This document shows positions 35,289 to 44,529 of a DNA stretch of 64,000 bases, in pieces (positions within the stretch are counted from its first letter, which is position 1; each line of letters starts with the position of its first letter). The notes beneath the pieces were generated by a model. The model was given only the letters and a program-made list of their open reading frames with translations, was not told the origin of the DNA and made no database searches. Source of the DNA: Acidobacteriota bacterium (GTDB taxonomy: Bacteria; Acidobacteriota; Blastocatellia; Pyrinomonadales; Pyrinomonadaceae); the NCBI GenBank assembly GCA_029781855.1, contig JAKOVX010000042.1:62001-126000 (forward strand), written 5' to 3'. A program made the position numbers and the translations under genes.

Positions 35289-36692
35289 ATGAAACATGCT
35301 CACATTAGACGATTTGTTTTACTCGCCGTGCTGCTCGCCTCGGTGAATTTTTCGGTTTTGGCACAAAAGTCTGTCAGGACCTTGGTCGACGAGAAGAACG
35401 TGCGGGCCGAGATGGGCTTTTTGGCGAGCGACGCGATGCAGGGACGCGGGAGCGGGACGATATTTGAACGGGTTGCGGCGGAATATATCGGATCTCAATT
35501 CATGCAGTTCGGGCTCGAACCGGCGGGCGAAAATGGTCCGGACGGAAAGCCGACCTTTGTTCAATCGGTCGATATTTCGCGGCAGTCTTTCGCTGAGGCT
35601 CCGTGGCTGAAGTATTACGACAAGACGATCGTTCATGGGAAAGATATGGTCGTGCTGTCGACAACATCCGCATCGGTCACTGGCGGAATTCAACTGGTCG
35701 GGACCGGAGAAATTCCCAGAGCCGACGCCGCCGTTATCATGCGAGCCAAGGAAGGCGAAGATCTGCGTGGGGCGATGGGGGCGGCGAGAAAATTGATCAC
35801 GGCCGGAGCGTCGATCGTACTGATCGAAGAAACCCCGGAGATAAGAGCGAATTGGGCAAATTTTGCCTCGCGGATGCCGTCGTTTACAGCTTCGAATTCA
35901 AAGCCGTCAATGATCGCGGTGGTCAGCAAGGCCGCCGCGGATGAATTGGCCGGTGAGGCAGACGGCCTCCTCGTAACATTCGAAGGCAAACTCAATCCTG
36001 TAAAGAAACAACAGACCTGGAATGCGATGGGCAAGATCACGGGCAGTGATCCGAAGCTGAGCGCCGAGGTGATCCTGCTGACCTCGCACCTCGATCATCT
36101 CGGAGTTCGCGAAAATGCTCCGGGCGATGACAAGATCTTTAACGGTGCGGACGACGATGCCTCGGGAACCGTCGCCGTGCTTGAGCTCGCCCGGGTTTTA
36201 GGTCGAGGCATCAAGCCGAAGAGGACGGTCTATTTTGTGTGTTTCGGGAGTGAAGAGGCTGGCGGCTATGGTGCCTCGTACTTCGTCAACAATATGCCGT
36301 TCGCGAAAGACAAATTGGTCGCGAATCTTGAGTTTGAGATGATAGGCCGGCCGGATTCGAAGGTGAAGCCTGATGAACTCTGGTTGACCGGTTATGAACG
36401 CTCAAATCTCGGGCCGGAGCTCGCAAAACGCGGAGCAAAATTGGTTCAGGACCCGCATCCGGAACAGAATTTCTTTCAGCGATCCGACAATATTCAGTTA
36501 GCCAGAGCGGGCATCATTGCCCATACGGTATCGAGTTTTGGGCTGCACACGGATTATCACCATGCCAGCGACGAGATCAAGACGATCGACTTTGCTCATA
36601 TGACTCGGGCGATCAATTCGATGGTGATGCCGGTGAAATGGCTTGTGAATTCGACCTTCAAACCGGCATGGAACCCTGGCATGAAGCCGTAA
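35289..36692 (+). CDS. Secreted M28-family zinc aminopeptidase with PA-type insert
   Basis: Signal peptide MKHAHIRRFVLLAVLLASV...LAQ. The first third holds a protease-associated-like insert; the peptidase domain follows with the co-catalytic zinc ligands in order: His in LTSHLDHLGV, Asp in NGADDDASGTVAVLELAR, the catalytic/ligand Glu pair in CFGSEEAGGYG, Asp/Glu in LEFEMIGRPD, and the last His in LHTDYHHASDE. It releases N-terminal amino acids from peptides outside the cytoplasm. The ATG at 35289 is used; a TTG at 35280 is also in frame. Length 467 residues is usual. Confidence 0.92.
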   Translation: MKHAHIRRFVLLAVLLASVNFSVLAQKSVRTLVDEKNVRAEMGFLASDAMQGRGSGTIFERVAAEYIGSQFMQFGLEPAGENGPDGKPTFVQSVDISRQSFAEAPWLKYYDKTIVHGKDMVVLSTTSASVTGGIQLVGTGEIPRADAAVIMRAKEGEDLRGAMGAARKLITAGASIVLIEETPEIRANWANFASRMPSFTASNSKPSMIAVVSKAAADELAGEADGLLVTFEGKLNPVKKQQTWNAMGKITGSDPKLSAEVILLTSHLDHLGVRENAPGDDKIFNGADDDASGTVAVLELARVLGRGIKPKRTVYFVCFGSEEAGGYGASYFVNNMPFAKDKLVANLEFEMIGRPDSKVKPDELWLTGYERSNLGPELAKRGAKLVQDPHPEQNFFQRSDNIQLARAGIIAHTVSSFGLHTDYHHASDEIKTIDFAHMTRAINSMVMPVKWLVNSTFKPAWNPGMKP

Positions 36693-36717
36693 TTTATTTG
36701 ACCGCAAAAGGCACGCA

Positions 36718-36767
36718 AGCCGCGAAACAGGCCGATCGGCCCATTTCGCGGCTTTCGCTATTTTTTG
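36718..36767. terminator. Terminator between M28 peptidase and convergent membrane gene
   Basis: A 10-bp stem AGCCGCGAAA/TTTCGCGGCT encloses a second palindrome GGCCGATCGGCC; TTTTTT follows at 36761-36766 on the plus strand. It lies between two converging genes, mainly serving the plus-strand peptidase gene. Confidence 0.75.
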
Positions 36768-36773
36768 TAGGCG

Positions 36774-37175
36774 TTAGCGGGCGAACCGATGTCCGATCAG
36801 CGTTAACGGTATGAATGTCAACAGGCTGAGCACCAGGAACCAGACCGGCTGGCCGGGCAGCATTACATAATTCAATATTCCGGCGACCGTTAAGATCCCT
36901 CCGACGACTAGCGGCAACGTTGTACCCGAACTGACCTGCCGGCTCATTTTGGTGACGATAAATCCACCCGCAAATGACGCAAGTACGTAACCGATCAACA
37001 CGACCACATACGCCATTGCCGGGCCGTTGGCCATATATTCACGCAGCTTCGCCGGATCGTTCAACACGTCGTTGCCCGGCGGTTTGAGCTGGAGCGAATT
37101 GAGCATTTCCACGATGATCATTATGGCGGTCGAAACGATCAACGCAACAACTACGGCAAGTATTTTACGTCCCAT
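36774..37175 (-). CDS. Small integral membrane protein, 133 aa
   Basis: Four hydrophobic segments (about residues 4-24, 55-75, 85-105, 108-128) separated by short loops, with an N-terminal periplasmic loop of about 30 residues. It resembles hypothetical membrane proteins common in Acidobacteriota and Bacteroidota; no function is known. GGAGGG precedes the ATG at normal spacing. It converges on the M28 gene and is divergent from tsaD. Confidence 0.8.
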   Translation of the reverse strand: MGRKILAVVVALIVSTAIMIIVEMLNSLQLKPPGNDVLNDPAKLREYMANGPAMAYVVVLIGYVLASFAGGFIVTKMSRQVSSGTTLPLVVGGILTVAGILNYVMLPGQPVWFLVLSLLTFIPLTLIGHRFAR

Positions 37176-37344
37176 TTAGGTCCCTCCGAGTTTTGATTGG
37201 TGAATTCGCCATTATCTTATGCCGTTTCGCTGAAAACTCAAAATCCATCTCGGCCGCGTATTTGATCACGCCGCCCTTTCGGTCGCAGACCCTGTTTCGT
37301 TGACGAGAATACACTATTCACTGGACTTTGATATCCTTAATCCA

Positions 37345-38421
37345 ATGTTGGTGCTTGGGATAGAGAGTTCGTGTGACGAGACCGCCGCGGCTGTCGTGCG
37401 CGATGGCGGGGAAATACTGTCCTCTATTATCGCTTCGCAGATAGAAATGCATCGGCCTTGGGGCGGAGTCGTGCCTGAGCTCGCGTCCCGGGAACATCTC
37501 GAAAAGATCGATCCGATCGTACGGGAATCGCTGACGAAAGCAGGCGTCGAGCTCGGCGACATTGACGCTGTTGCCGTAACACAGGGGCCCGGATTGATAG
37601 GTTCGCTGCTGGTCGGCGTGTGTTACGCAAAATCGCTCGCCTACGGTCTCGGAAAGCCGCTGATCGGCGTAAACCACATCGAGGGACACGTTTATTCGGT
37701 CGCGTTTGAGAATCCGCCTGTAACGTATCCGGCGCTCGCTCTCATCGTTTCGGGCGGGCACACGAACATCTTCCATGTCCCGGAACCGGGGCAGTACAAG
37801 GTCGTTTCGCGGACGCGGGACGATGCCGCGGGCGAGGCCTTTGACAAAGTGGCGAAAATGCTCGGGCTCGGGTATCCCGGCGGGCCAATCATCGAGAGAC
37901 TTGCCCAAAATGGCGACCCGACGAAAATGAAGTTCTCACTCGCAAAGATCTCCGATGGCCGGCCGGACCTCAGTTTTAGCGGTCTCAAAACGGCGGTCGC
38001 CAAATATATGCGGGAAAGCTGCGTTTCTCCACAGGCCACGGACGAGGATCCGCGACAGGACATAATGGACCTCGCAGCGTCGTTTCAGGCGACCGTGATC
38101 CGGTCGCTGGTCGGAACGCTTGAGAAGATCGCGGTGGAATTGCGGCCGAAAACACTGATCGTGGCCGGCGGCGTGGCGTGCAATCTGGCATTACGCGAAG
38201 CTGCCGAAACGACGTCCGCCAAATTGAGTATTCCGGTTTACTTTCCGTCTAAGCATCTCTCGACCGACAACGCCGCGATGATCGCCGCGGCAGGTTACTA
38301 CCATCTCTCGAAAGGAGAGAGTGTCGATCTCGGGATGACGGCAGACGTGACGATGAGGCTCCAAAATCTCGAAAACGAAGACGCTGAGTTGAAACGCAAG
38401 AAGGTCAAATACCGTCTATAA
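37345..38421 (+). CDS. tsaD: tRNA N6-adenosine threonylcarbamoyltransferase
   Basis: TsaD transfers the threonylcarbamoyl group to A37 of ANN-decoding tRNAs, an essential cytoplasmic reaction done with TsaB and TsaE. Visible: [15 protein letters not shown] at the N-terminus, the metal-binding [59 protein letters not shown] and the final [14 protein letters not shown]. Start [13 protein letters not shown] (37345) fits the family; an upstream frame from 37300 is unlikely to be translated. 358 residues is normal. Confidence 0.97.
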   Translation: MLVLGIESSCDETAAAVVRDGGEILSSIIASQIEMHRPWGGVVPELASREHLEKIDPIVRESLTKAGVELGDIDAVAVTQGPGLIGSLLVGVCYAKSLAYGLGKPLIGVNHIEGHVYSVAFENPPVTYPALALIVSGGHTNIFHVPEPGQYKVVSRTRDDAAGEAFDKVAKMLGLGYPGGPIIERLAQNGDPTKMKFSLAKISDGRPDLSFSGLKTAVAKYMRESCVSPQATDEDPRQDIMDLAASFQATVIRSLVGTLEKIAVELRPKTLIVAGGVACNLALREAAETTSAKLSIPVYFPSKHLSTDNAAMIAAAGYYHLSKGESVDLGMTADVTMRLQNLENEDAELKRKKVKYRL

Positions 38422-38626
38422 TTTGATTGCCAAACCCATCGGCCGGCGGATACAATCTAAATTGACGTTAAAACAGATTTTGCGCTGCTTATTCGAACTT
38501 CGGCAGTGTGTTCTCCGAGACAGAGTGCCGCATTCAGCGGCCGATCAGAGGATCTTAGCGACGGATCGAAGGGAAATGTTAGCCGTGCCGGAATATTTCG
38601 GGCGGTAAAAAGTACAAGGAAAAAGT

Positions 38627-40660
38627 ATGATGAGAATATGCAAAATTATGAGGATCGCGACGATCTTCATTGCCTCGGCCGCTGCCACGCTTGGCCAGGG
38701 AATTCCGGCGCCGTATACGATGCGGCTGCAGCCATTTCTGACCGGCCTGAGCCGTCCGATCCTTATCCGTTCCGCCAAGGACGGGAGCAAACGCCTGTTT
38801 ATCGTTCAGCAAACGGGAATTATAAAGATCCTGCAGCCCGGTGCAACGGTTCCGACAGACTTCATCAATTTGAGTTCGAAGATCGTAGTGCCGACCAGCG
38901 GAGGCGATGAACGCGGGTTGCTTGGGCTAACGTTCGATCCTCAGTTCACGGCAAACGGGAAATTTTACGTCGATTACACCCGGGTTGGTGATGGAACAAC
39001 AGTAATCGCAGAATATAAGACGACGACCGGTAACGGTAACTCGAATACGGGCGACATCACATCTGAACGCGTACTGCTTACCATTCCCCAACCATTCTCG
39101 AATCACAACGGCGGGATGGTGGAATTCGGGCCGGACGGATATTTGTACATTGGAATGGGTGACGGCGGATCGGGGAATGATCCGGGCAATCGTGCCCAAA
39201 ACCGTGCCCAGCTATTGGGTAAGATGCTGAGGATCGACCCAAATGTGCCGCCGGGGTCAATGGTTCCTTACCTGATACCAGCGACTAACCCTTTTCAAGG
39301 TGCAAACACCTCACGATGCGACGGCGGAAGCACGACTGCCGGTAATACCTGCCAGGAACTGTGGACGATAGGGATGCGAAACCCATGGCGGTATTCGTTC
39401 GACCGCGGCGGCAACAACAATCTTTACGTAGCGGATGTGGGTCAGGATGCCATCGAGGAACTCGACGTTATTACCGGCGGCGGCAATTACGGCTGGCGGG
39501 TATATGAGGGAAACCAATGCACCAACCTCGATCCGAGCCTGTGTATCCCGGGCAACTATATCGCACCTTTCTTCACCTACACGCACACCGCGGGACGCTG
39601 CTCGGTGACTGGCGGCTACGTGTACCGCGGCGGTCTTGGTTCGCTGCCGAACGGTGCTTACACCTTTGCCGACTACTGCTCCGGTGAGATCTGGATGTGG
39701 AACAACAATGCCCAGACGCTGCTGCAGGATACGCCGCGGAATGTCGTTTCGTTTGGCGAGGACGAGGACGGCGAACTTTACGTTTGTTACAGCAACGGTC
39801 AGATCGACAAGATCAGCCGTTCTAAGGCGCCAGCCGATTTCGACGGCGACTTCAAGACCGATCTCTCGATCTATCGTCCATCTGAGGGTACATGGTATGT
39901 GAGCAACTCGTCGAACGGGTCCTTTCGGGCACAGCAGTTCGGCACCCTGGAGGACATACCTACGCCGGAGGACTACGACGGTGACAACATAACGGATATC
40001 GGCGTTTTCAGGCCGTCGACAGGGGTCTGGTATTACTTCGGAAGTGCCACGAACACGTTCGGTGCCTTTAATTTCGGGACGAGCGGCGATATTCCAGCTG
40101 CCGGAGATTATGACGGCGACGGTAAGGCGGATTATACGGTTTACAGGCCTTCGACCGGAGTGTGGTATACCTTCCGTTCGAGCGACAGCGGATATTCAGT
40201 GACGCCGTTCGGCATCGCCGAGGACGTGCCTGTGGCCGGAGATTATGACGGTGACGGACGCTATGACATCGCGGTCTTTAGGCCGTCAACCGGCGTATGG
40301 TACCGATTGAATAGCTCAAATTCCGGATTTAGCGCGATCGCGTTTGGTCTTTCAGGCGATATCCCTACACCTGCGGATTTTGACGGCGACGGACGCCTTG
40401 ACACGGCTGTTTACAGGCCGTCGAGCGGCTTATGGTACTCGCTGCGGAGTGCGACGGGCGCGTTTCAAGCCACTCAGTTTGGGCTAATTGAAGATATTCC
40501 GGTCGTTGGTGACTATGACGGTGACGGCAAAGAGGATATCGCCGTCTTTCGGCCATCGACGGGCGTATGGTACATTTTGCGGAGTTCAAATTCGGCTCTG
40601 CAGGTTGGGCAGTGGGGACTCGCGGGTGATCTTCCGGCTCCGCGGTACGACACTCCGTAA
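38627..40660 (+). CDS. Secreted PQQ-type glucose/sorbosone dehydrogenase domain fused to FG-GAP repeats
   Basis: After a signal peptide (residues 1-24) comes a six-bladed GSDH propeller of about 370 residues, recognised by LGLTFDPQFTANGKFYVDY, FSNHNGGMVEFGPDGYLYIGMGDGG, NRAQLLGKMLRID, GMRNPWRYSFDRG, LYVADVGQDAIEELD and GGGNYGWRVYEG. It probably oxidises sugars in the periplasm with PQQ, but catalysis is not proven by sequence. The C-terminal 290 residues are six FG-GAP-type repeats (DYDGDGKxDxxVxRPSTGVWY, about 45 residues each) closely like those of the protein at 26.3 kb. AAGGAA precedes the ATG. Confidence 0.9.
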   Translation: MMRICKIMRIATIFIASAAATLGQGIPAPYTMRLQPFLTGLSRPILIRSAKDGSKRLFIVQQTGIIKILQPGATVPTDFINLSSKIVVPTSGGDERGLLGLTFDPQFTANGKFYVDYTRVGDGTTVIAEYKTTTGNGNSNTGDITSERVLLTIPQPFSNHNGGMVEFGPDGYLYIGMGDGGSGNDPGNRAQNRAQLLGKMLRIDPNVPPGSMVPYLIPATNPFQGANTSRCDGGSTTAGNTCQELWTIGMRNPWRYSFDRGGNNNLYVADVGQDAIEELDVITGGGNYGWRVYEGNQCTNLDPSLCIPGNYIAPFFTYTHTAGRCSVTGGYVYRGGLGSLPNGAYTFADYCSGEIWMWNNNAQTLLQDTPRNVVSFGEDEDGELYVCYSNGQIDKISRSKAPADFDGDFKTDLSIYRPSEGTWYVSNSSNGSFRAQQFGTLEDIPTPEDYDGDNITDIGVFRPSTGVWYYFGSATNTFGAFNFGTSGDIPAAGDYDGDGKADYTVYRPSTGVWYTFRSSDSGYSVTPFGIAEDVPVAGDYDGDGRYDIAVFRPSTGVWYRLNSSNSGFSAIAFGLSGDIPTPADFDGDGRLDTAVYRPSSGLWYSLRSATGAFQATQFGLIEDIPVVGDYDGDGKEDIAVFRPSTGVWYILRSSNSALQVGQWGLAGDLPAPRYDTP

Positions 40661-40667
40661 ATTCTCG

Positions 40668-41396
40668 TTAATTCGAAATGGCTCGGGCGAGGGTCAGGAC
40701 GTTGACCTCGGCCGCGCCATTCTTCTTTAGGACCTTGGCACAATTTGAAGATGTCGAGCCGGAAGTGAAAACGTCGTCGACGAGCAGAATATTCTGTCCG
40801 GCGATAAGCTTTGGCCGTTCGACCACGAACGCATTCTTTACTGTGAGCTCGCGTGCCTTCATGTCCATTGCGACGCGATGAAGCGGCGTGTGGACCTTTC
40901 GACGCAGGCTCAGTTTGTCGATACGAATGCCGGTTCGACGAGCCAAATCGTCTCCCAAGAGGTCTGCCTGATTGTAGCCACGCTCGATCAGACGCCGACT
41001 GGATAGCGGGATCGGAAGGATAAGGGTCGTTGAGCGGAAAGTCGAATCCTCGAACGCCTGCGAAAATGCGATGGCCGCCCGAGCCGGAATGTGGGGATCG
41101 GATTTTAGTTTTATGATTGTGGCCGCCAGGGCTTTTTCATAGACGCCGGCCGCAGCGGCTTTGTCATATGCGTGGTCGTCGCAGGCGTGACAGCGGAATT
41201 CGCCGGAGCCTCGCGAATCGCGAAAGAATGCGCCGCATTTCGAACAAAGCGTCTCACTGCCGTCAAAGATCCGCGTTTCTGACCAACAGGCGCTGCAAGC
41301 AACGCCATCGCCGAGATTCTCGACATGGCGTCCGCAGACTTTGCATTCTTGAGGGGAAAATAGGGAAACGAGGGAGTTTTGAAGCCGCTCGAACAT
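40668..41396 (-). CDS. comF: ComF-family phosphoribosyltransferase-like protein
   Basis: An N-terminal region with three CxxC pairs (CKVCG, CSACW, CSKCG, CHACD) forms zinc ribbons; the rest is a type I phosphoribosyltransferase fold with LILPIPLSSRRLIERGYNQADLL and the PRPP loop ILLVDDVFTSGSTSSN. ComF proteins are needed for DNA uptake during transformation in some bacteria and may act with DNA-processing helicases. It is the last gene of the obg operon, 10 bp after the dksA-like gene; the symbol is by family and the competence role is not demonstrated. Confidence 0.88.
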   Translation of the reverse strand: MFERLQNSLVSLFSPQECKVCGRHVENLGDGVACSACWSETRIFDGSETLCSKCGAFFRDSRGSGEFRCHACDDHAYDKAAAAGVYEKALAATIIKLKSDPHIPARAAIAFSQAFEDSTFRSTTLILPIPLSSRRLIERGYNQADLLGDDLARRTGIRIDKLSLRRKVHTPLHRVAMDMKARELTVKNAFVVERPKLIAGQNILLVDDVFTSGSTSSNCAKVLKKNGAAEVNVLTLARAISN

Positions 41397-41406
41397 CGTT
41401 CAAGGC

Positions 41407-41760
41407 TTAGTCTTCGTCTAGAAGGCCCTTTTCCAAAAGTTCCTGGCAATCGAGACAGAATCTCGCCCACGGGATCGCGGCCAATCGTTTAGGGTTGATC
41501 TCCTTCTCACAGTTGAGGCACGAGCCGAATTCATCGTCCTCGATCCGGAGCAATGCTTCGTCGATCAGCGTAAGCTGCTTGCTCTCGTTCTCCGACACAG
41601 CGAGCTGGACATTTTTGGAGTAGTTGCGGACCGCAAGATCAACGGGATCAGGTGTCTCGGAATCGTCGATCGAGAGGTCGTTACCCTTTAGCTTTTCGAT
41701 CAACAGATCTCGCTCTGCGAGGAGCTTGGCTTTAATTTCTTTTAGATTCAATTTACTCAT
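41407..41760 (-). CDS. DksA/TraR-family C4 zinc-finger protein
   Basis: The 117-residue product has an N-terminal coiled-coil hairpin (about residues 5-80) and a C4 zinc finger, CLNC-x17-CLDC, near the C-terminus, as in DksA. DksA-like proteins bind RNA polymerase through its secondary channel and modulate rRNA and stress promoters, often with ppGpp. The coiled-coil tip lacks the clear DxxDxA motif of classical DksA (it reads DPVDLAVRNY), so its effect may differ. Its start overlaps the rlmH stop by 4 bp (ATGA). Confidence 0.88.
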   Translation of the reverse strand: MSKLNLKEIKAKLLAERDLLIEKLKGNDLSIDDSETPDPVDLAVRNYSKNVQLAVSENESKQLTLIDEALLRIEDDEFGSCLNCEKEINPKRLAAIPWARFCLDCQELLEKGLLDED

Positions 41761-42209
41761 TTCTGGTATGGAAATCCCTTTATAATCGTGAACGCCCGGT
41801 ATATTTGTTCAAGCATTACGACACGTGCCATCTCGTGCGTAAAAGTCATAAACGACAACGATAGCACAACGTTGGCACGCTCGGCAACGGCCGCTGAAAC
41901 CCCGTCTGCTCCGCCAATAACAAAGGCCACTTCCTTGGTCCCGCGATTCTGCCAATTTTCGATCGTGGCGGCGAATTTCTGCGACGAGATCGAGTCTCCT
42001 TTGACATCAAGCAGACAGACAAGAGAGCTTTGATTCACTTTATCAAGTATTAGTTTGCCCTCGGATTCTTTTACATCGTTGCCGGTCGGATCGCGGATCT
42101 CAACGACCTCAGTCCGCACAAAATGAGAAAGACGCTGCAGGTATTCCTCCTGCAACGCCAACCACCGCTTGTCGCGCGTCTTTCCGATCCAAATAAACCG
42201 AAAGATCAT
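41757..42209 (-). CDS. rlmH: 23S rRNA pseudouridine-1915 N3-methyltransferase
   Basis: RlmH methylates pseudouridine 1915 in helix 69 of assembled 70S ribosomes using SAM. SPOUT-fold marks: LLDVKGDSISSQKFA, the SAM loop FVIGGADGVSAAVAERA and the C-terminal LSLSFMTFTHEMARVVMLEQIYRAFTIIKGFPYQK. At 150 residues the length is typical. It overlaps rsfS and the dksA-like gene by 4 bp each, so the three are translationally coupled. Confidence 0.95.
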   Translation of the reverse strand: MIFRFIWIGKTRDKRWLALQEEYLQRLSHFVRTEVVEIRDPTGNDVKESEGKLILDKVNQSSLVCLLDVKGDSISSQKFAATIENWQNRGTKEVAFVIGGADGVSAAVAERANVVLSLSFMTFTHEMARVVMLEQIYRAFTIIKGFPYQK

Positions 42210-42634
42210 AATTCGGCCGGGAGTTCGACCTTACGGGCGTCCCGCCAAAGCCGGGCGAGGTCGTAGAAGTCCCGGGCTTCGCCGTTAAAGATATGAACGA
42301 TGAAATCGCCGTAATCGAGCAAGACCCATTCGGCCGAATTGTAACCTTCGATCCGTACAGGCCGTGAGCCGAGCTGCTTCTTGAGCTGTTCGTTGATCTC
42401 GTCGGCGATCGCCTGCACTTGCCTTTGGTTGGTGCCGCTCGCGATCACAAAATACTCTGTGAAGCTCGCAATATCGCGCAGGTCGAGTCCGACAATATTC
42501 TCTCCCTTCTTTTCACTAATGCATTTGATTGCTAGCTGTAACTCAGGATCAAGGGCGGTGAAGGGTGTCGGTGTGGCAGCGATCTCAATTTTTGCGGTCT
42601 CGCGATGAAGCGATTTCTCTTGTGTTTCTTCCAT
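42206..42634 (-). CDS. rsfS: Ribosomal silencing factor
   Basis: RsfS binds ribosomal protein L14 and blocks subunit joining when nutrients are short. The conserved core is visible: LDLRDIASFTEYFVIASGTNQRQVQAIADEI, then PVRIEGYNSAEWVLLDYGDFIVHIFNGEARDFYDLARLWRDA written here as separate motifs around GYNSAEWVLLDYGD and FYDLARLW. About 25 extra residues precede the core. It overlaps the stop of nadD by one base and the start of rlmH by four; the nadD-rsfS-rlmH order is widespread. Confidence 0.95.
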   Translation of the reverse strand: MEETQEKSLHRETAKIEIAATPTPFTALDPELQLAIKCISEKKGENIVGLDLRDIASFTEYFVIASGTNQRQVQAIADEINEQLKKQLGSRPVRIEGYNSAEWVLLDYGDFIVHIFNGEARDFYDLARLWRDARKVELPAEL

Positions 42635-43362
42635 TAGCTATAAATCTGATATTTTTCGATGTAATTTGCAACTTCTACCGGAACATCTTTGTGCCACGAC
42701 CGATCCTCGTCTCGGATCTTTTGCCGGATCGTCGTAGCCGAGATGTCGATATCAACCGCATCGGTGAAGTAGATCTTCAGCGCGCGCGACGAATCGCGAG
42801 TCGATGGGAAATCGTTCACCGTCTCATTTCGTCCATCACGCAGGTCTACGATACGCCGTCGGATCTCGTCGGTCACATGATCGGTATTTACGTCGTAGCC
42901 AGGACGTGTGACAACAATGTGGTTGGTCAATGTGAGCACGGTTTCCCATTCTCTCCACGTCGTTATGTCCTCCCAGGAATCGGCTCCCATTACGAAAAAA
43001 ATGTCGGCATCGCGCAACGCCGAACTCAGATGCGTAAGCGTTTCGACAGAATACGGCCGCTCGGGCACTTCGATCTCCATTTTGGATACGCTCATCTGCG
43101 GCTCGTGCTGCGTGACCAAGCAGAGCATCGCATAACGGTCATACGCGGAGGTCGGCTTTTTGCGTTTTTTGTGCGGAGCGTGAAAAGCAGGAATGAAGAC
43201 GAATTCGTCGAGCTGAAACTGTCCGATCAACGCCTTCGCGATCGCCAAGTGCCCGCCGTGAACCGGATCGAAACTGCCGCCGTAAAAGGCGATCCGCGGG
43301 CGGATCAGCTTTTCGTCATCCGGCCTGTTGGCTGAAGTTTTCAATGCGGGATCGTTCGACAT
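42634..43362 (-). CDS. nadD: Nicotinate-nucleotide adenylyltransferase
   Basis: NadD makes deamido-NAD from nicotinate mononucleotide and ATP in the cytoplasm. The nucleotidyltransferase signature IAFYGGSFDPVHGGHLAIA is near residue 25, and the C-terminal ISATTIRQKIRDEDRSWHKDVPVEVANYIEKY (ISxTxxR motif) is in place; FVMGADSWEDITTWREWE holds the substrate-binding Trp region. The N-terminus has about 20 additional residues. It starts 9 bp after obg. Confidence 0.95.
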   Translation of the reverse strand: MSNDPALKTSANRPDDEKLIRPRIAFYGGSFDPVHGGHLAIAKALIGQFQLDEFVFIPAFHAPHKKRKKPTSAYDRYAMLCLVTQHEPQMSVSKMEIEVPERPYSVETLTHLSSALRDADIFFVMGADSWEDITTWREWETVLTLTNHIVVTRPGYDVNTDHVTDEIRRRIVDLRDGRNETVNDFPSTRDSSRALKIYFTDAVDIDISATTIRQKIRDEDRSWHKDVPVEVANYIEKYQIYS

Positions 43363-43371
43363 TCGAATAGT

Positions 43372-44445
43372 CTAGTTCGTGGCCGTGGTCGATGCTGCCG
43401 GAACGCGGTCTTCTTTCTTCGCGGACTTTTCTTCCTCTTCTAAACGCGTCATTTCGTCGAGGGTCGCTGAAACGGCGTTGACGAGTTCCTTGACCCCGAG
43501 ATTGGTGACTGCCGAAATCTCGAAAAACGGCTTGTTGTCCTTCTTCGCACGTTTTTTCAGCTTATCAAGGCGTTTGGGATCATCGAGAGAATCGAGTTTC
43601 GTGGCCACCACGATCTGCGGGCGGGAACCCAGGTTTGCGTCATAATTCGAGAGTTCTCGATTAATGACCTCATAATCTTTGACCGGATCGCGTCCGGAAA
43701 GCGACGAGACGTCGACGAGGTGGAGGATCAACTTCGTTCGTTCAACATGCCGTAGGAAGCGGTCACCGAGCCCCGCCCCGTCCGAGGCTCCTTCGATCAA
43801 GCCTGGAATATCGGCGACCACGAATGTACGAAAATCACCCATGTCGACGACACCGAGATTCGGCTCAAGCGTTGTGAACGGGTAATCCGCGATCTTCGGC
43901 TTGGCGGCCGAGATCACCGAGATCAAAGTCGATTTGCCGGCATTCGGAAAGCCGACCAGGCCAACGTCGGCGATTAATTTGAGTTCGAGTTGTAACTCAC
44001 GCTCGCCACCGGGGCGGCCCATGTAGTGAAATTTAGGTGCTCGACGAGTAGGAGTGGCGAAATGAGCGTTTCCCCAACCGCCCTTCCCGCCTTTAGCGGC
44101 GAGGTATCGCTGTCCGGGTTCGGTGAAATCGAAAAGCAACTCGTTCGATTCCGCATCGTAGACCTGGGTACCGACCGGAACCTTCACAACGTGATCGTCG
44201 CCGTCTTTACCGAATCGATTGGAGCCTTCGCCGTGATGGCCGCGCTCGGCCTTGTGCTCAGGATTGTATCTGAGATGAAGGAGCGTGTTGAGACCCTCGG
44301 TCGATTCAAGCCATACCGAACCACCAACGCCGCCGTCGCCGCCGGACGGGCCGCCTCGCGGAACAAATTTTTCACGGCGAAACGCGGTGACGCCGTTGCC
44401 GCCGTCACCGGCCTTTATCCTTATTTTTACTCGGTCAAGAAACAT
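43372..44445 (-). CDS. obg: Obg-family ribosome-associated GTPase
   Basis: Obg/CgtA helps assemble the 50S subunit and links it to growth, ppGpp and cell cycle. The glycine-rich OBG fold comes first ([30 protein letters not shown] in separate glycine loops), then the GTPase with P-loop [23 protein letters not shown], switch [16 protein letters not shown], and the ATKLD guanine motif. A short Glu/Lys-rich tail ends the protein. ATG 44445 ([14 protein letters not shown]) is chosen over 44490. It heads the six-gene minus-strand operon; a hairpin abuts its start codon and a terminator lies 49 bp upstream. Confidence 0.96.
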   Translation of the reverse strand: MFLDRVKIRIKAGDGGNGVTAFRREKFVPRGGPSGGDGGVGGSVWLESTEGLNTLLHLRYNPEHKAERGHHGEGSNRFGKDGDDHVVKVPVGTQVYDAESNELLFDFTEPGQRYLAAKGGKGGWGNAHFATPTRRAPKFHYMGRPGGERELQLELKLIADVGLVGFPNAGKSTLISVISAAKPKIADYPFTTLEPNLGVVDMGDFRTFVVADIPGLIEGASDGAGLGDRFLRHVERTKLILHLVDVSSLSGRDPVKDYEVINRELSNYDANLGSRPQIVVATKLDSLDDPKRLDKLKKRAKKDNKPFFEISAVTNLGVKELVNAVSATLDEMTRLEEEEKSAKKEDRVPAASTTATN

Positions 44446-44449
44446 AGGT

Positions 44450-44467
44450 AACCTACGATTGTAGGTT
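44450..44467 (-). promoter_or_regulatory. Hairpin abutting the obg start codon
   Basis: AACCTAC (44450-44456), 4-nt loop, GTAGGTT (44461-44467). On the minus strand the 3' arm carries AGGT at ribosome-binding-site distance from the ATG, so folding would hide the initiation region. Confidence 0.45.
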
Positions 44468-44493
44468 TTGGGGAAGCTATTCGCAAACACAAC

Positions 44494-44529
44494 AAAAAAG
44501 CGCCTTTCCGGTTACCCTTCAAGACGCTT
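44494..44529 (-). terminator. Intrinsic terminator upstream of obg
   Basis: A 9-bp stem (AAGCGTCTT with AAGGCGCTT, one G-U pair) and 14-nt loop are followed by T6 on the minus strand. It lies 49 bp before the obg ATG, and no obvious promoter separates them. A T-rich run on the other side makes it partly bidirectional. Confidence 0.85.
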
